Origin: Rhabditoides inermis
Lineage: Eukaryota; Nematoda; Chromadorea; Rhabditida; Rhabditidae
Reading direction: 5' to 3'
NCBI GenBank assembly: GCA_963966185.1
Contig: CAWZYM010000229.1
Location: 493,001 to 557,000 of the forward strand
Length of the DNA: 64,000 bases
The notes under the pieces were generated by a model that had not been told where the DNA came from, did not search any database, and saw only the letters and a list, made by a program, of their open reading frames with translations. The position numbers were made by a program, and so were the translations under genes. Below, one piece after another: positions 43,773 to 56,941 of the stretch; position 1 is the first letter of the stretch, and every line of letters starts with the position of its first letter.

Positions 43773-46700
43773 TCACTGGGTAGTGGTGGTAGTATCAGTA
43801 GTAGTCTTCTTCTTGTAATACTTGGTCGTCACGTGACTGAAAAAATTAATATTATTCATAATAATTATTAATTCAAGCAGATGAACTGGTAGATGTTTAA
43901 CCTTTGATGTAATTGACCGATAATGCAATTGTATACTTAAACCACATATTGAAAGGCGGTTTTACCATCTCACAGTTTTCAACAACAAAAAAACCGCTCA
44001 CCGGGAGATGACTCCAGGCTCGAGCTGCTTCTCCACAACACGCTTCTCCTCCTCCTGAAACAACAGAACATTGATGTCAGATAAATCAATTGTTTGCATA
44101 ATTCTCGCATTGGGTGACGTTGTCATAGTAGTGATAGTTTCATTAGACGTACAACTGGATAAACCCAATGTGTGTACCTTGAGTAGTGCGACCTCCCTTC
44201 CGGGATCGGCTGCCGTGGTGAGCTCGCGTCGGTACGAGACGTCGTTGCCCTCCTGGTCACGGTACCCACCCTACAACACACACAAGGATCACCCTGTCAA
44301 TTATTTGTACGCAAAATCATTAGTAGTGTTTCATTTGGTGTATAGTTTTAGGTTTTTTTATCATCTCTATTCTTAAAAAACCCACACCTTGGCGTCGCTC
44401 TTTGTGTTGCTGACGCTTCCCTTCTGCAGGGTCTCAGACATCTCAGCCTGACGATCAAACGGCTCCGTCGACACCTAGACAGCACATTACACTCATTAGG
44501 GACCTGATCGATGAAAAGGCGAATATAGTATGCACTATAATCGTGTCACACAACTTGTTGCAAGTTACTTGTTGGGATCAACAGTTTCCTGAATACCTGA
44601 ACTCAACATGATAACAAGAAAACAATTAGTTTTAAAACATCGTTTGAAAGAGCGGGTTTGTTTTGAAATTTTAGTCATCTGCAAAGAGATTTTATGCATG
44701 TGCTTTCGTTGAATTAGATCCAAACAAACCACTCCTCTTTACTCGTGTACTTTTCGAAAGAATCCATACTGACTTCACAAATTCAATACTTGTTAATTCA
44801 ATTCAATTCAATTCAATTCATTAATTAACAAATTCAATACTTGAACACATCGGCATATCGTATCCTGTTAGGAAATCATCAAAACAGTTACAGAGTGGGC
44901 CGGCCCTAACATCGCGTTACCATTGCGATTACAACTTTGCAAATACAGGCCTATATTAATATGTTTGCGTTACTCCCGCATACCTGCTGCTGGGTGGAGT
45001 TGCTGGAGTTGTGTTGGTTGAAGGAGGAGGAGGAGTGGGTCGAGGCCGGAAGGGCATTGGGCACTGACCTGCGGGGAAAACGTATAGAGAGGGAGAGAGG
45101 GAGGGAGAATGATGACTGACTGGGTGGTCTCGGTCTTCTCGTAGTGCCTCTTGTAGTTTTTCTGCTCCGAATACTGCGACAGCTGCGACACCGGACGAGA
45201 CTCCGTCTGGCGAGACTGCAAACAATCGATAAACAATAGATAATTGAATGTTGTTAATCAATACAAAGTGTTACGTGCGTCACTCTCATGCAAACCAAAT
45301 ATAACTGAAACAAAACAATAACACATCATTGTTTTCATGTGTTTATCGACCTTCTCAAAGTGAGAGTTGGAGAAGTTGCTGCGAGTCTCGTGAGAGGAAA
45401 CAGGTGTGGGAGCGGAGATGTGCTAGAATAAAGTGGATGCTGTCGTTTCTTCACCACCCTCCTCCACCTCCTCTCTCTTCTCCTGTCGCCTCTCCTCCCT
45501 CCGGCTCTCAGAAACGATGGGAGGCGCAGGAATCTCCTCGTAGTTTTCAGTCTGTATTTGTGTTATTTTTTTTACAAATAAAAGTATAACGCATCTGAAG
45601 TAAACCACAAATAACAATGTATACATCATCACATACAGACACAATGTAGACAAAACAGGAATCGTCATACACATTCTATGAATAGGCGTTTCAAATGTTC
45701 CTTTACCTTCACGATCTTCTTGTAGCTCTTCCTCACTTCCGCCTGCACTTGCGATGGCACCGAAACAGCGCGCTGAAAGAGTTTGTCTCCGGGGACCACC
45801 CACGAAGGTATTGGGACCACCCACGTAGCCCTCCTCATTGTAGTTCTTCTGCTGATGAGCGAACTGGTTATCATAGAACGAGCTGTGTTGGTAGGGCTGA
45901 TACTGCGGCGCATCACACGTCTCGGTCTGAAGAAACCCATCTACAGTAACACCGGAACTACAGTAACCTCGGTCTTATCATAGTGATAGTGAGAGGTGTT
46001 GTGGGTTTCGACAGAAGGAGGCGGGGCACAGGACCAGTTCTAGAAAATGCGTTGAAGAAGAGACGAGGAGGAGGGAACTTTGTATTCGTTTGAATTTTTT
46101 TTTCCTCATTCTCATTCTTCAGCTGGTTACCTCATTCTCCGAGTGGTGTGACTGCTGCTGGGTAGTCTGCTGCGGAAGAGCGTACGGAGCGGAGTGGCAC
46201 TCCTATCAATTGTATCAGACCCCATTTTCCGATAAAGATATTCTGCGGATGAACAGCGAAGACGTTGTGAGTCTAACATGAAACATCATGTCAGGTATTC
46301 AGAGACACACTGAACCTGCTGTTCCTTCTGCTTCTTCTCTTCCTGCCACTGAGTATGATGAACGGGCACGGAAGCAGGTACAGTGTACTCCCTCCTCTCC
46401 TCGCTCTTCCTGTTATCCTCCTGGCGGACAGTGGTCACTGCGGGTGCGTTCGTCTCCTATGATCAGTTGATCAGTGAGTTGTTCAGCTGATCACCCACCT
46501 GAACAGTCTGCTCCCTCGCCTCTTCCTCCTCCTGTCTGTGTACCGATGACTGACGGGAGACGGGGCGGGAGGACACGCGGGAGTGCGACTCCTAGGGTAC
46601 AGTTACAGATCTGACTGTTCTTACTAGCAACCTGGTTCTGCTGATTCTCGTTGTGAGAGTATGACTGGACGACAGGAACTGCCGTCCACTGCTCCTTCTC

Positions 46701-49700
46701 CTGCTGCTCTTCCTTCTCCTGTCTCTTCTCCTGCTGGAAGCATGCCGGCTGAACAGGCTGACTGCTCTGCTGGACGTTCTCAGCAGAGTTGAACTCGTGG
46801 AACGAGTTCTGATTGTATTGATTGAAGACGGGAGCCGCGGACGACCACGTCTTCTGAACAATCGAGTATGCGTGCGAACTGTGAAACGTATGCACCTCTT
46901 CATTCCTCTTCTCCTCATAGTCTTGCTTATATTCCGACCTCGTCTGAGGAACATACTGCGGGATCATCTCCCGCGTCTCCGTCTGCAACGCATACGTCAA
47001 ACGTCAATGTCACACGACGCAAGACGCAAGATGACGCAAGCCCAACCTCGGTCTTGTCGAACTTGCTGCAGCGATACGACTGATTCGCAGGCGCCGGCTG
47101 TACAACAGACTGCCAGCGGTTCTACAAAATCCTTTGCATACAATTCTACATCACCAGTTTCACCTCATAGTCATTCTGATGTTTTTGTTCATTGAATGCC
47201 GAATAGGGATAGTAGTAAGACGGTTGGACGCGAGTCTAGAAAACAAAAGGTACATCTCTTCCCAGCATTCTAGGTGCTGTACCGTCGAGTTCCTGTTGTA
47301 GTCATTCGAGTAGTAGTTGTCTCGAGTGACAATCGACTGCGGAGGCGGCACAGACTTGGAGCGAGACTGAATGGCTCAGTTCATTCATTCTTTCTTCCTT
47401 GTTCGTAAGTACCTCGGTACGATGGTAGCTATACGAGTAGTTTTGCGTGTTTTGAACGGGAACCGGCACGAAACAGTTCGTATATCGGTTCTTGAAACGT
47501 AATATTTGAAATAACCAAAATGTTCGGGGTTTTGTAGCAACAAAAACGTTGTAGCAACGAAGCATTGGGGTAAAAACAGAAAACTGATATAGAATAACAG
47601 AAAACCTCTAGTTTAGTTTAACTATATCACACTGTTCATGCGGTTAGAGAGCGAACTGGATTCCAGCACGAAAACATCCGCCGTATACCTCGTAGTTGGA
47701 GTTGGAGTAGTTGTTGAAGTGGTGGTTCTGGGTCTCGAAGGTCGGCTGCGGGGTCACCTCGCGAGTCTCCGTCTACAACGGTGCCAGTGCAAAGAACACA
47801 CACACATTGGAAAGACAACCTGGGTGGTCCGGACCAGCCAGGGGTTAGGCAACGACAGTCCGAACACTAGAGGACCATGGGCTCACCTCAGTCTTGTTGA
47901 AGGTCCTGTGAGAGTAGTTCTGGCTGGTCTGAACGGGAGGGGGCGCCGGGGAGGACACGGAACGAGTCTGCAACGAAAGTACGTTTCAAAACCATGAGTA
48001 TCTTCTAATACGGTTTAGGGCGGAGGTATGAGTAGTGCTACGTAGTGCGTAGTGCTGCGGTCGGTGCAACACTCCCGCGAATTGCACCGCGCCGGCGGCG
48101 AGATGAAAAGCCATTCAAGGTTTTTGCTTCGTGCAAAAATGGATGGCCTTTTATTGGGCATCCTGTAAAATTCAACAATTCAACAATTCAACAACTGGGA
48201 AAATTCAACAATTTGGAAAATTCAACAACGAAAAATTCAACAACAAATGACGTCATAGCGAAACTTTCTGAGCGTCTCTAAATAACGGGCCCGTTCGAGA
48301 GTTCTGTATTTGGGGTCCGGAGAACCCGGCCCTTTTTTAAATGAAACCGACGAATGTAATATTTTTGCGACGTACTTTTATTTACTGATGACGTATAGTT
48401 GCATGCACACGTCTGCAAACCTTTTGTACAAATTGGCTGTACAGGTCGCGTAGCATTAGTTAGTTGAGCTGCATCGGCGTGCACTCAATCGCACAGAGTT
48501 CTCGATCAGGACTGCTACTGTCCAGAAGTCGGCAAAGATGATGTGATTCGACTGATCGTTACGGGTACACTTCTCGACGATCTGTCTCGAAGAGAAACGT
48601 CGTCGTCAGTTGTCAAGCAACGCGGATCACTGATATGCCACGGTACTGTCCTCGGCACCACGCTGCTCCGATGCGTTCACAAGCGTTTTCAATACGGCTT
48701 CATCAACTCAGAATTGTAAACGTAGTTGAAGTAGTTTTTAACCTCCAACAATAAAAATAAATGATAAAATACTTCGCAAAACACATTCATTAAAAACAGG
48801 GCCGGGTCCCCCAAACAAATACGGATCTCTTCAACGGGCCCGTTATTTGGAGACACTCAGAAAATTTCGCTATGACGTCATTTGTTGTTGAATTTTTCGT
48901 TGTTGAATTTTCCGAATTGTTGAATTTTCCCAGTTGTTGAATTGTTGAATTGTTGAATTTTACAGGATGCCCTTTTATTGTTTTTTTTTGTTATCTTCAT
49001 CGCTGTTTCGTCACATCACTATCTATTCGTTCATCCACATCAACGTTCACCTCATGCTCTACACGTTTATCTCAAGCTCGTTCGTCGCTGGTTTATTATT
49101 TTCGAAATCCTCGTAGTATTTCGTCGTCATGGCAGAATCATCTTTTTGGGCAGTCTTTAACTGTCATTTTCCTTCTCGCACTTTCATGTCGGGCGTCCAC
49201 ACAACACTTTACCCTGTACGCGCGTCGTAGCTTGATAGGCTTTTCGATATTATATGGATTGGTACGCCCGGAATTATGTCACAATGTGTTTGTTCGTCTT
49301 CTTCCATGCTAATGATTACACATGAGCCGTCTGGGGCGTTCCGCTTAATCGTGATATAGAATTTCGGCACGCCCTATCGAACCGCAGACGGACGCGTCCC
49401 CCCCGCTACCGCTGCTCTGCCTCCGATGTGATGAGTTCACCGCGGCATCCCCACTCACTTGCCCGGGGCAGTGAGTGAAGAGGACTCGGTCCTTCTTCCC
49501 TCTCGCACTCTGGCGAATCCATATCGCAACCTGGCGATTTCCCACCACTCTTTCGCTCGCGGAGCACTGAGTGAAGAGGACGTAGTCCTTCCCTTTCGCA
49601 ACCTGGCGAATCCATATCGCAACCTGGCGATTTTTTCTCCACCGCTCACTTGCCCAGGGCAGTGAGTGAAAAGGACTAGGTCCTTCTCCCCACTCGCACC

Positions 49701-52700
49701 CTGGCGAATTCATATCGCAACCTGGTGGTATTCTCCCATCCCCGCTCGCGGTCGCGGAGCATAGAGTGAAAATGACGCGGTCCCCACCTTTCGCAATCTG
49801 GTGAATCCTTATCGTAACCCGGCGACTCTCTCGCGTACGGAGGACGAGTGAAGAGGACGTGGTTCTTTTCCTGTCTCGCACGCTGGCGAATCCATTTTTC
49901 AACCTGGCTGTTTTCTCCCACGCTCTCGCTTATTTACCCGCGGCCCGCTTTCTTGCTCGAGGAGCGCGGAGTGTAGTAGCGAAGAAGACGCAGGGTCTCC
50001 CCTACCGCATCTTGGTGACCTCTCCTCTCACTCGCGAAACATTCGGTGAAGAATGCTCCGTCCTTCCTTTCTTCGCGCATCCGCGATTTCTCTCATTCGT
50101 TTCCCTTTGCGAAGAGTATGCGGCCCTATCCCGTTTATCGGAGTACGTACGTACGTAGCGGTTTTTTCTCACTGAATCGCGAAGCCCTTTCTCGGGCAAG
50201 AGCGCATCGGCATATGCTCACGTGTTCATTTATTTACGGCGGGACGCAGATCAGCGAGCAAACGGGCGCAGTTCTCCCTCAATGTCCTCCGTTATGCTTT
50301 TCGGGTATCCGAAGAAAAAAAAACGAAATTCACACTATCACCTTCTATAAAAATACAAGTGGCCCCGTAACGGAGTTTTTTTTTTTTTTCGCGGCGCGAA
50401 CGATCTGGGAAGTGGTATGTGGTTTGTAAGGTTTCTCTCTCATCCTATCGTCGCCGTTGCTGAGACCTTGCCGGTCATAAGTGAACAAGATAACGACAAC
50501 GCTTTCTCGTGGTTCGGTTCTTGTTTTTGCATCCCTCGCAGGAAGAGCCTCACTCTCCGTTTCGCACCTGTTTACCTGTTTTGCACTATTGACCTGTTAT
50601 TATAGTGCAGCTCCTATCCTTCCCTTACGGATGTGGAGCAATTATCTCGCATTGGTGATGCATGAATCACCACATCTTCAGTTTTGCCTCAATTCGGCCG
50701 ACCGACACAAACATGTCATGTTACGGCGGAACCCCGTCAGTCTTATGACGAATCACACACGCGTTCGTTGTCATGTTGTCGACACAACTGTTCGCTTTCC
50801 CCCGCTCTCGTGCGTATCGTATGAAGCATTTGGTTTCGATATGACGCTAACTTTATCAGACCCGTGTACCGTCTACCGGTTCATATTATCCTTTTAACGG
50901 CACCTCGGCAAAGTCACCGTGTCCTTCGGTTTATCCCACTCAACCTGTTTCGCTACCCTGTTCTGCTGTTTAATGTTGTTTCATTGTGAAACGCGCCGAG
51001 TGATACATGCTCTCCGCAATTGGAACGTTTGTAGCAAATATCCACTATTGCTTTACAGTGCTCCGATCTGCCGCCCCGATCTGCCCGATGTATCGTCTCA
51101 TATGCGGAAATAGAGTCAGCAGCGGGAGGGAATACAAGGTTGGTGTGTGACCCCTTCCCACATGAGGCCCTCTCTGATTGCGAGGTAGAGCACACATCTC
51201 CCTTTGCATGTTTCAAGCATAAACCGGTTCCTACTTATGCCGGAGTCTTAAGCGATTTATGTCGTAGAGTAACGGAGACATAATACGGTTTAGGGCGGAG
51301 GTATGAGTAGTGCTACGTAGTGCGTAGTGCTGCGGTAGGTGCAACACTCCCGCGAATTGCACCGCGCCGGCGGCGAGATGAAAAGCCATTCAAGGTTTTT
51401 GCTTTCCCTCCCTCCCATCCCTGAAGACGGTTATTCCCGCCCGCCCTCCAAGTGAGCGCGATAATAGCGAGTAACTCGATTAGACAGTTCAACGACATAC
51501 CCTGTTTTGTGTTCTGATCCAAAGATGCTCGAGTTCCGCATGTTTGTAAGATTAAAACCTAGGGCAGAACAGTATTCTTCATATTGCTACTAGCTGTACT
51601 GTCACGCGTTGTGTCCTTTTTTCCGGCTACTCTACTCAGGAACACGAGTAATGGCCACTCAGTTTTTCAATACATTGCTTGCGTATACATCCGATTTCGC
51701 AAAGATGTTGTACTAGCCATGGCAGGTGTGTGTACGTACCTACTGTTCTGGTCCCCTTTCCCTCGCCCCGCACGTATTGTGCGGAGGAAGCGGAACTCCG
51801 CGACCGCTCACCCTAGCGCGGCAGCTCTATGTGCTCAATTTATTAATCACTGAGCTCCCTATGAGTTTTTGTCTACTCGTGTAGAACAGTCATTCGGCGC
51901 TTCGTTTGAATAACTAGATCAGTAATTAAATTACACTGTTGCGCTCAGTAAAACACCGACATAGTTATCTTTTAGCTCCCCTTCAGGCAAGCGGCCCTTT
52001 TCCGAGGGAAGCTAATGATCTATTTACAGGTACGGTAAGATGGAGGTGCCAGCGGTTCGTGAACATCCGCGGGACGAGCTCGGAGGAGACAAACTCGCGG
52101 CGACAGTCGGACTTGCCGCTCTCTTCCCCGAAGAAAAGGGTGCGGCACCCTCGACAAGCTCCCCTCCACTGTCCCCATAGAGAAGAGCCGCCGTTGAGAG
52201 AGAGCCCCTTTTTGCCCCATCGAACATTGGCCCACGTTGACGAACCGTGTCCTATCAGTTGCTCGCGCAATGGTTGTATTTTCGTGGGCCTCAAAGGCCG
52301 TCCGCATAAGCATAAACCGGTTCCTACTTATGCCGGAGTCTTAAGCGATTTATGTCGTAGAGTAACGGAGACATAAATAGAGTTTTTGGGTAAACCACTT
52401 TCAAAATCACCTCGGTCTTGTAGGAGTTGTTGTAGGAGTAGTTCTGGCTCTGCTGAACGGGGGGCGGGGCCGGAGAAGCGACCGATCGGGTCTTAAAGGA
52501 ACAGAGGCGTATATCAGAACCGTGTGGCAATGAAAATTTCAAATTCGCACGAAATCACCACGCGCCGAGGTGCATGTATGTTTCAGGCGAAGTTGCAAAC
52601 AGGAATCAAACCCGTGGCTGCGAGAATGATAGCCCACAGTCTTTTCCACTGCGCTACGCAGCTCACTGGGTCATCACGCGCAAAGACCGCTGCCCTTCCC

Positions 52701-54101
52701 GAGAACTGACTTCTTTGCGAAAGCGATCACAATATCGATCGGCCCCGCGAAAATGGGGCTTTCCGCCAAAACACACATTTTAACGCCTATTTTCGTGTGG
52801 TAACGGTACGGTCTGTGGTAATTGGTGTGGTAACGTGGTAACAGCTTTGAATCGTTATTTTTTCGTTTGTTTTGCATTCTAATGGGTCAATTTATGATCC
52901 AAAGTCGAAAATAATGCGCCACTGTTCCTTTAAGGGAGTTCTCTCCCTCTCCCTGCCCCCTCTCTCTCACTCTCTCCCCCCCTCTCTCTCTCTCTCTCTC
53001 TCCCCTCTCTCTCTCTCTCTCTCTCCCTCTCTCTCTACTCTCTACTCTCTCCACCCCCCTCTCTCTCTCTCTACCCACCTCCGTCTTGTGGTATGTGTTA
53101 TGGGAGTAGTTCTGGCTCGACTGAACGGGGGGCGGCGCGGGAGAGGCAACCGAGCGGGTCGTCTGCAATCCACGTATACGTATCCCAGAAGCCCCGGACC
53201 ACCCACGAAGTGTCCCCCACCTCGCTCTTGTTGTAGGAGTTGTATGCGTAGTTCTGGCTCTGCTGAGTCGATGGAGCGGGAGAGGCGACCGAGCGAGTCT
53301 GCTGAAAGGTTTCAGGTAACATTAGCATGTTCAAGTTTATAATCTTGAAGAGTTTCAATACATACGCTTCAATTATATGTCCTGAAAAAAACTTGAATGA
53401 ATGAAAACAACTCAGACGCACCTCGTTCTTGTTGTAGTTGCTGGAGGAATTGAAGGATGAGAAGTTGTTTCCGGAAGTCTGGACGGGGATCGCGTGCGAC
53501 TGCTGCTGCAATTGGATTGTGCTATGAATTGAAACATTAGCAGCTATTGAATCAATCACGATCTCAAAAGCTGGTCCAGGCCTGCTAATGTTCAGGAGTT
53601 CGTATTCGTATTCCATACTGTCTTACAGTACTACTCTTGATTTACTTGCAAACTCTTATCAATTGCAAACTCTCTTCAATACTCACTGATCCACTTGAAG
53701 CACAGTGGCGATTTATTTATTACATTATGATATTTATAATGTATTACAAAAAATGAACCAACCTGCGAGTTGTTGGTGTAAGAATGCTGCTGGATGGATC
53801 CACCAGTCTGGAAGCCAGGCTGCGACTGCTAAACAACAAACTTCGTAAGATATTACAATATTAAGAACTACAGTAACTGTAAACTAAACTATATAAACTA
53901 CAATAATGCTCACTTCATAGGGCACCGGCTGCTGGAACCAGTGGAATTCGTTGGCTACCATGGTGGATCAATGAAAGGAGGATGGGACTGGAGGAACAAT
54001 GCCGCAGACAACCGAGGGGATCTTGTCTTTCGCCCCCTTCCCACCCACTCTCTTTTTCTTTGTCCCTCTTTCTCTCTCTCTCTTTCTCTCTTTCTCTCTC
54101 C

Positions 54102-54151
<50 letters not shown>

Positions 54152-54541
54152 AGCATACATACTCTGACGCATGGCAGCATGGTAAAAACGCGAACAACTG
54201 TTCGATGCTCGTGTTGTTGTTGTCTCTCTACTGCAGCCACTGATTGATATCAACGAGTTTCATAATCACTGCAATTTCCAAAACTACAGTATCCCACAGT
54301 ATACCATGGACGTACCTGCTGGTATGAGTAGGAGGTCTTCTGGGTGATGGGAGCCGAGTGCTGGCTGATCACTCGTTCGCCGCCGTGGCCGCCGGCCTAG
54401 ATACGTTTCATTCTATCCTTGCGATACGTTTCACGTACACAGTATGGTTGATTGTGAGAAAGTCTACAATAGTCGTTTTGTAGTCGATTAGTCAATATTT
54501 CATATTTGCCATGCTCTATTTCTCATTCGTCACTCCCATTA

Positions 54542-54625
<84 letters not shown>

Positions 54626-55825
54626 ACTCTCTCTCTCTCGACTCTCGATCTGCCATTCCTTACTGCAGTAAACATGCCCTGCCGGATATCACATTTCGCA
54701 TCGCACGTTCCATCGATCAATACAGGGACACTCTTTCCAAGTGCAGTATGTATACAGTAGTCGCGTTTTCAATGTACAGTATCCCGCACCTTGTAGTGAT
54801 CGTAGTTCTTGTTGAGATAGTCGATCTGATTCTGGTTGTAGCCAGCGTTCAGCTGCAGCTCAGCATTGTTGCCAGTCTCCTCAAATCAATCGATAAATGA
54901 TGAACCAAATCAATAGTACATTAAGTAATCGTTTAATCAATTAATCAATCAATACCTGTCCTCCATAGGACTTGGTGGTGGTATTCTGCTGGGAGTAGGT
55001 GCTGTACGACTGACCGCCAGTCTGCTGGGTCTGAAAATCGATAAGCACATGCTAAACAATCGATAAATCGATACCTGCGGCTGTGCGTACTGGCTGTGCG
55101 TGTGGGTGGAGTGGGAGTGGGAGTTGTTCTGTCCGTACTCCTGGCTAGAGCCGAACTGATTCGAAGACGAAAAGCCAGTGCTGCAAAAGGGTAAAGTGGA
55201 TATCATTTCATTTGTTTATAATGTTTACAATCTATGTACCTGTATCCGTTCATGCCTCCGCCGCTTCCACCGTGCTGATCTGCCGCACTCTGCCACACCT
55301 GGGAATCGATAAATCAATCAATAATTAAAGTGAACGTTACTGCGTTACTTATGCAAGACTGGTGGGAAGTGATATACATCGTTGAGTGGCATGCAAGGTG
55401 ATATGATTGGAAGGAGAGAGGGGAGGGGGGTTCATCCGCCCTCCTTATTACAACAAGTGCAGCATTCTGGTCCACATGCGTGCATGGGACACCTTGTTGC
55501 GAAACACACACAACTCCCGCTGTCAGTCACCCCAAGCGCACCTCGTGTTTCTGGGCAGCGTTGCGGGACCAGTGCGGAACCGGGTCCTTTGCCACCTGAA
55601 CACGTGAACAGGTGAATAGGTGACTCAACTTGTAGCTGTTTCGAGTTCATTGCGACATCATGGTGTGAGTGAAACGTATCGAGAAAAAAAACATATATGT
55701 GAACGTACCTTCATGTGGGCGGGCATGTTCACCCTCTGCTCGGTCTGCCACGCGCCATTCTCCCACGCATGACGCCTGGAGAGAGGGGGAGGTAGAGAGA
55801 GAGAGAGAGAGAGGGGAGAGGGAGA

Positions 55826-55872
<47 letters not shown>

Positions 55873-56893
55873 CTTCCTACCTCTGATCGACGTTGCGCTG
55901 CCAGTTGGGCTCCTGCGTGTACACCTGAAACATGTCTCTCAATTTGTAAATCACCAACAAATAACTGTGCAACCAAAAAAAGCCAGACATAAATCGTGCG
56001 AGCTGTGCTTGCGACAACACTCGAGTGGGGGCAGTAAGACACACGAATCGCACGTCGCACGCGACACGCGATTAGTCGCACTCGCTGTGTCGCACCGGCA
56101 GTCTGTGTTCGCGGGGGTCGTCGCGTCCGTTCCACGCCAGCTGTTTCTCGACGGACCTCTCCCTCCAGGGGGCGGGCTCCGGCTGCGAGACTGGCTGCAG
56201 CGCCTCGTCGGACAGGAGAGTGCGCACGTTAACCTAACCACCCAGCACAGTTGGAACAAGATGGGATGGAGGGGAATGGGAAGACAAGGCAGGAGAGAGA
56301 GAGAGGCAAAGGATGGCGTACCTGTTTGTGTGTGTGCTGCTGCATCTCGGGATGGAGGTCGGCCCTCCACACGTTGCCCTGCTCCGAAGGCGCCGACGAG
56401 CGAGCCATCAGGTGACGAGGAGCTACACAGCAAATTATACAGTCTCAACCAGTTCACATGTTGTGTTAGGTTGTCAATCTTTGTGGTAACCAGACAGGTT
56501 GTTTCGGAATGTGTTGAATGAGTGACTGACCGCTGACGCAGAACTCTGTCTTTCCGTTGTTCTCCTCCCTCCTCCTGTATGTCTGGTGCTCCCTTTTCCG
56601 ACCTTCGGGGGGAGCGAACGAAGTGCCGAACTCATTCGGGTTGGCCTGGTTGTGCTGCAAACGTTTTCATAGATTGATTGATTTAAATGCTGTGCAACCG
56701 GCGTCGTTTGAAACGCATCTCTTCTCCTTCCTTAATAAACTTTCGCTCTCTCTCTCTCTCTATCTCTCTCTCCTCTCTCTCTCTCTCTCCCACTCGCCTC
56801 CCTCTTAATGTGCATGTTAGCAACGGTGTCTCCCACGAGAAGGTTCGCATCCACTCCGTCCACGTTCGAGGCAACGTACCTGTAACATTCTCT

Positions 56894-56941
<48 letters not shown>

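Larger units (their letters stand above)
48013..51283 (+). repeat. Unclassified repeat element, long copy
   Basis: Begins TACGGTTTAGGGCGGAGG and ends GTAACGGAGACA, flanked by TAA. The first 115 or so bases recur at 51286-51405 and the last 70 at 52308-52374, so two elements with the same ends lie in tandem. Neither end is an inverse of the other. Inside: an 815-bp MITE (48157-48971), a minisatellite (49450-49960) and no recognised protein. Its GC-rich composition differs from the surrounding gene, and the pair fills one intron of the modular gene. Confidence 0.7.

Noticed and set aside
48013..52374. LTR retrotransposon with direct terminal repeats
   Set aside because: The shared 5' piece and shared 3' piece belong to the ends of each copy rather than forming two equal LTRs; no TG..CA ends, primer site or pol gene.
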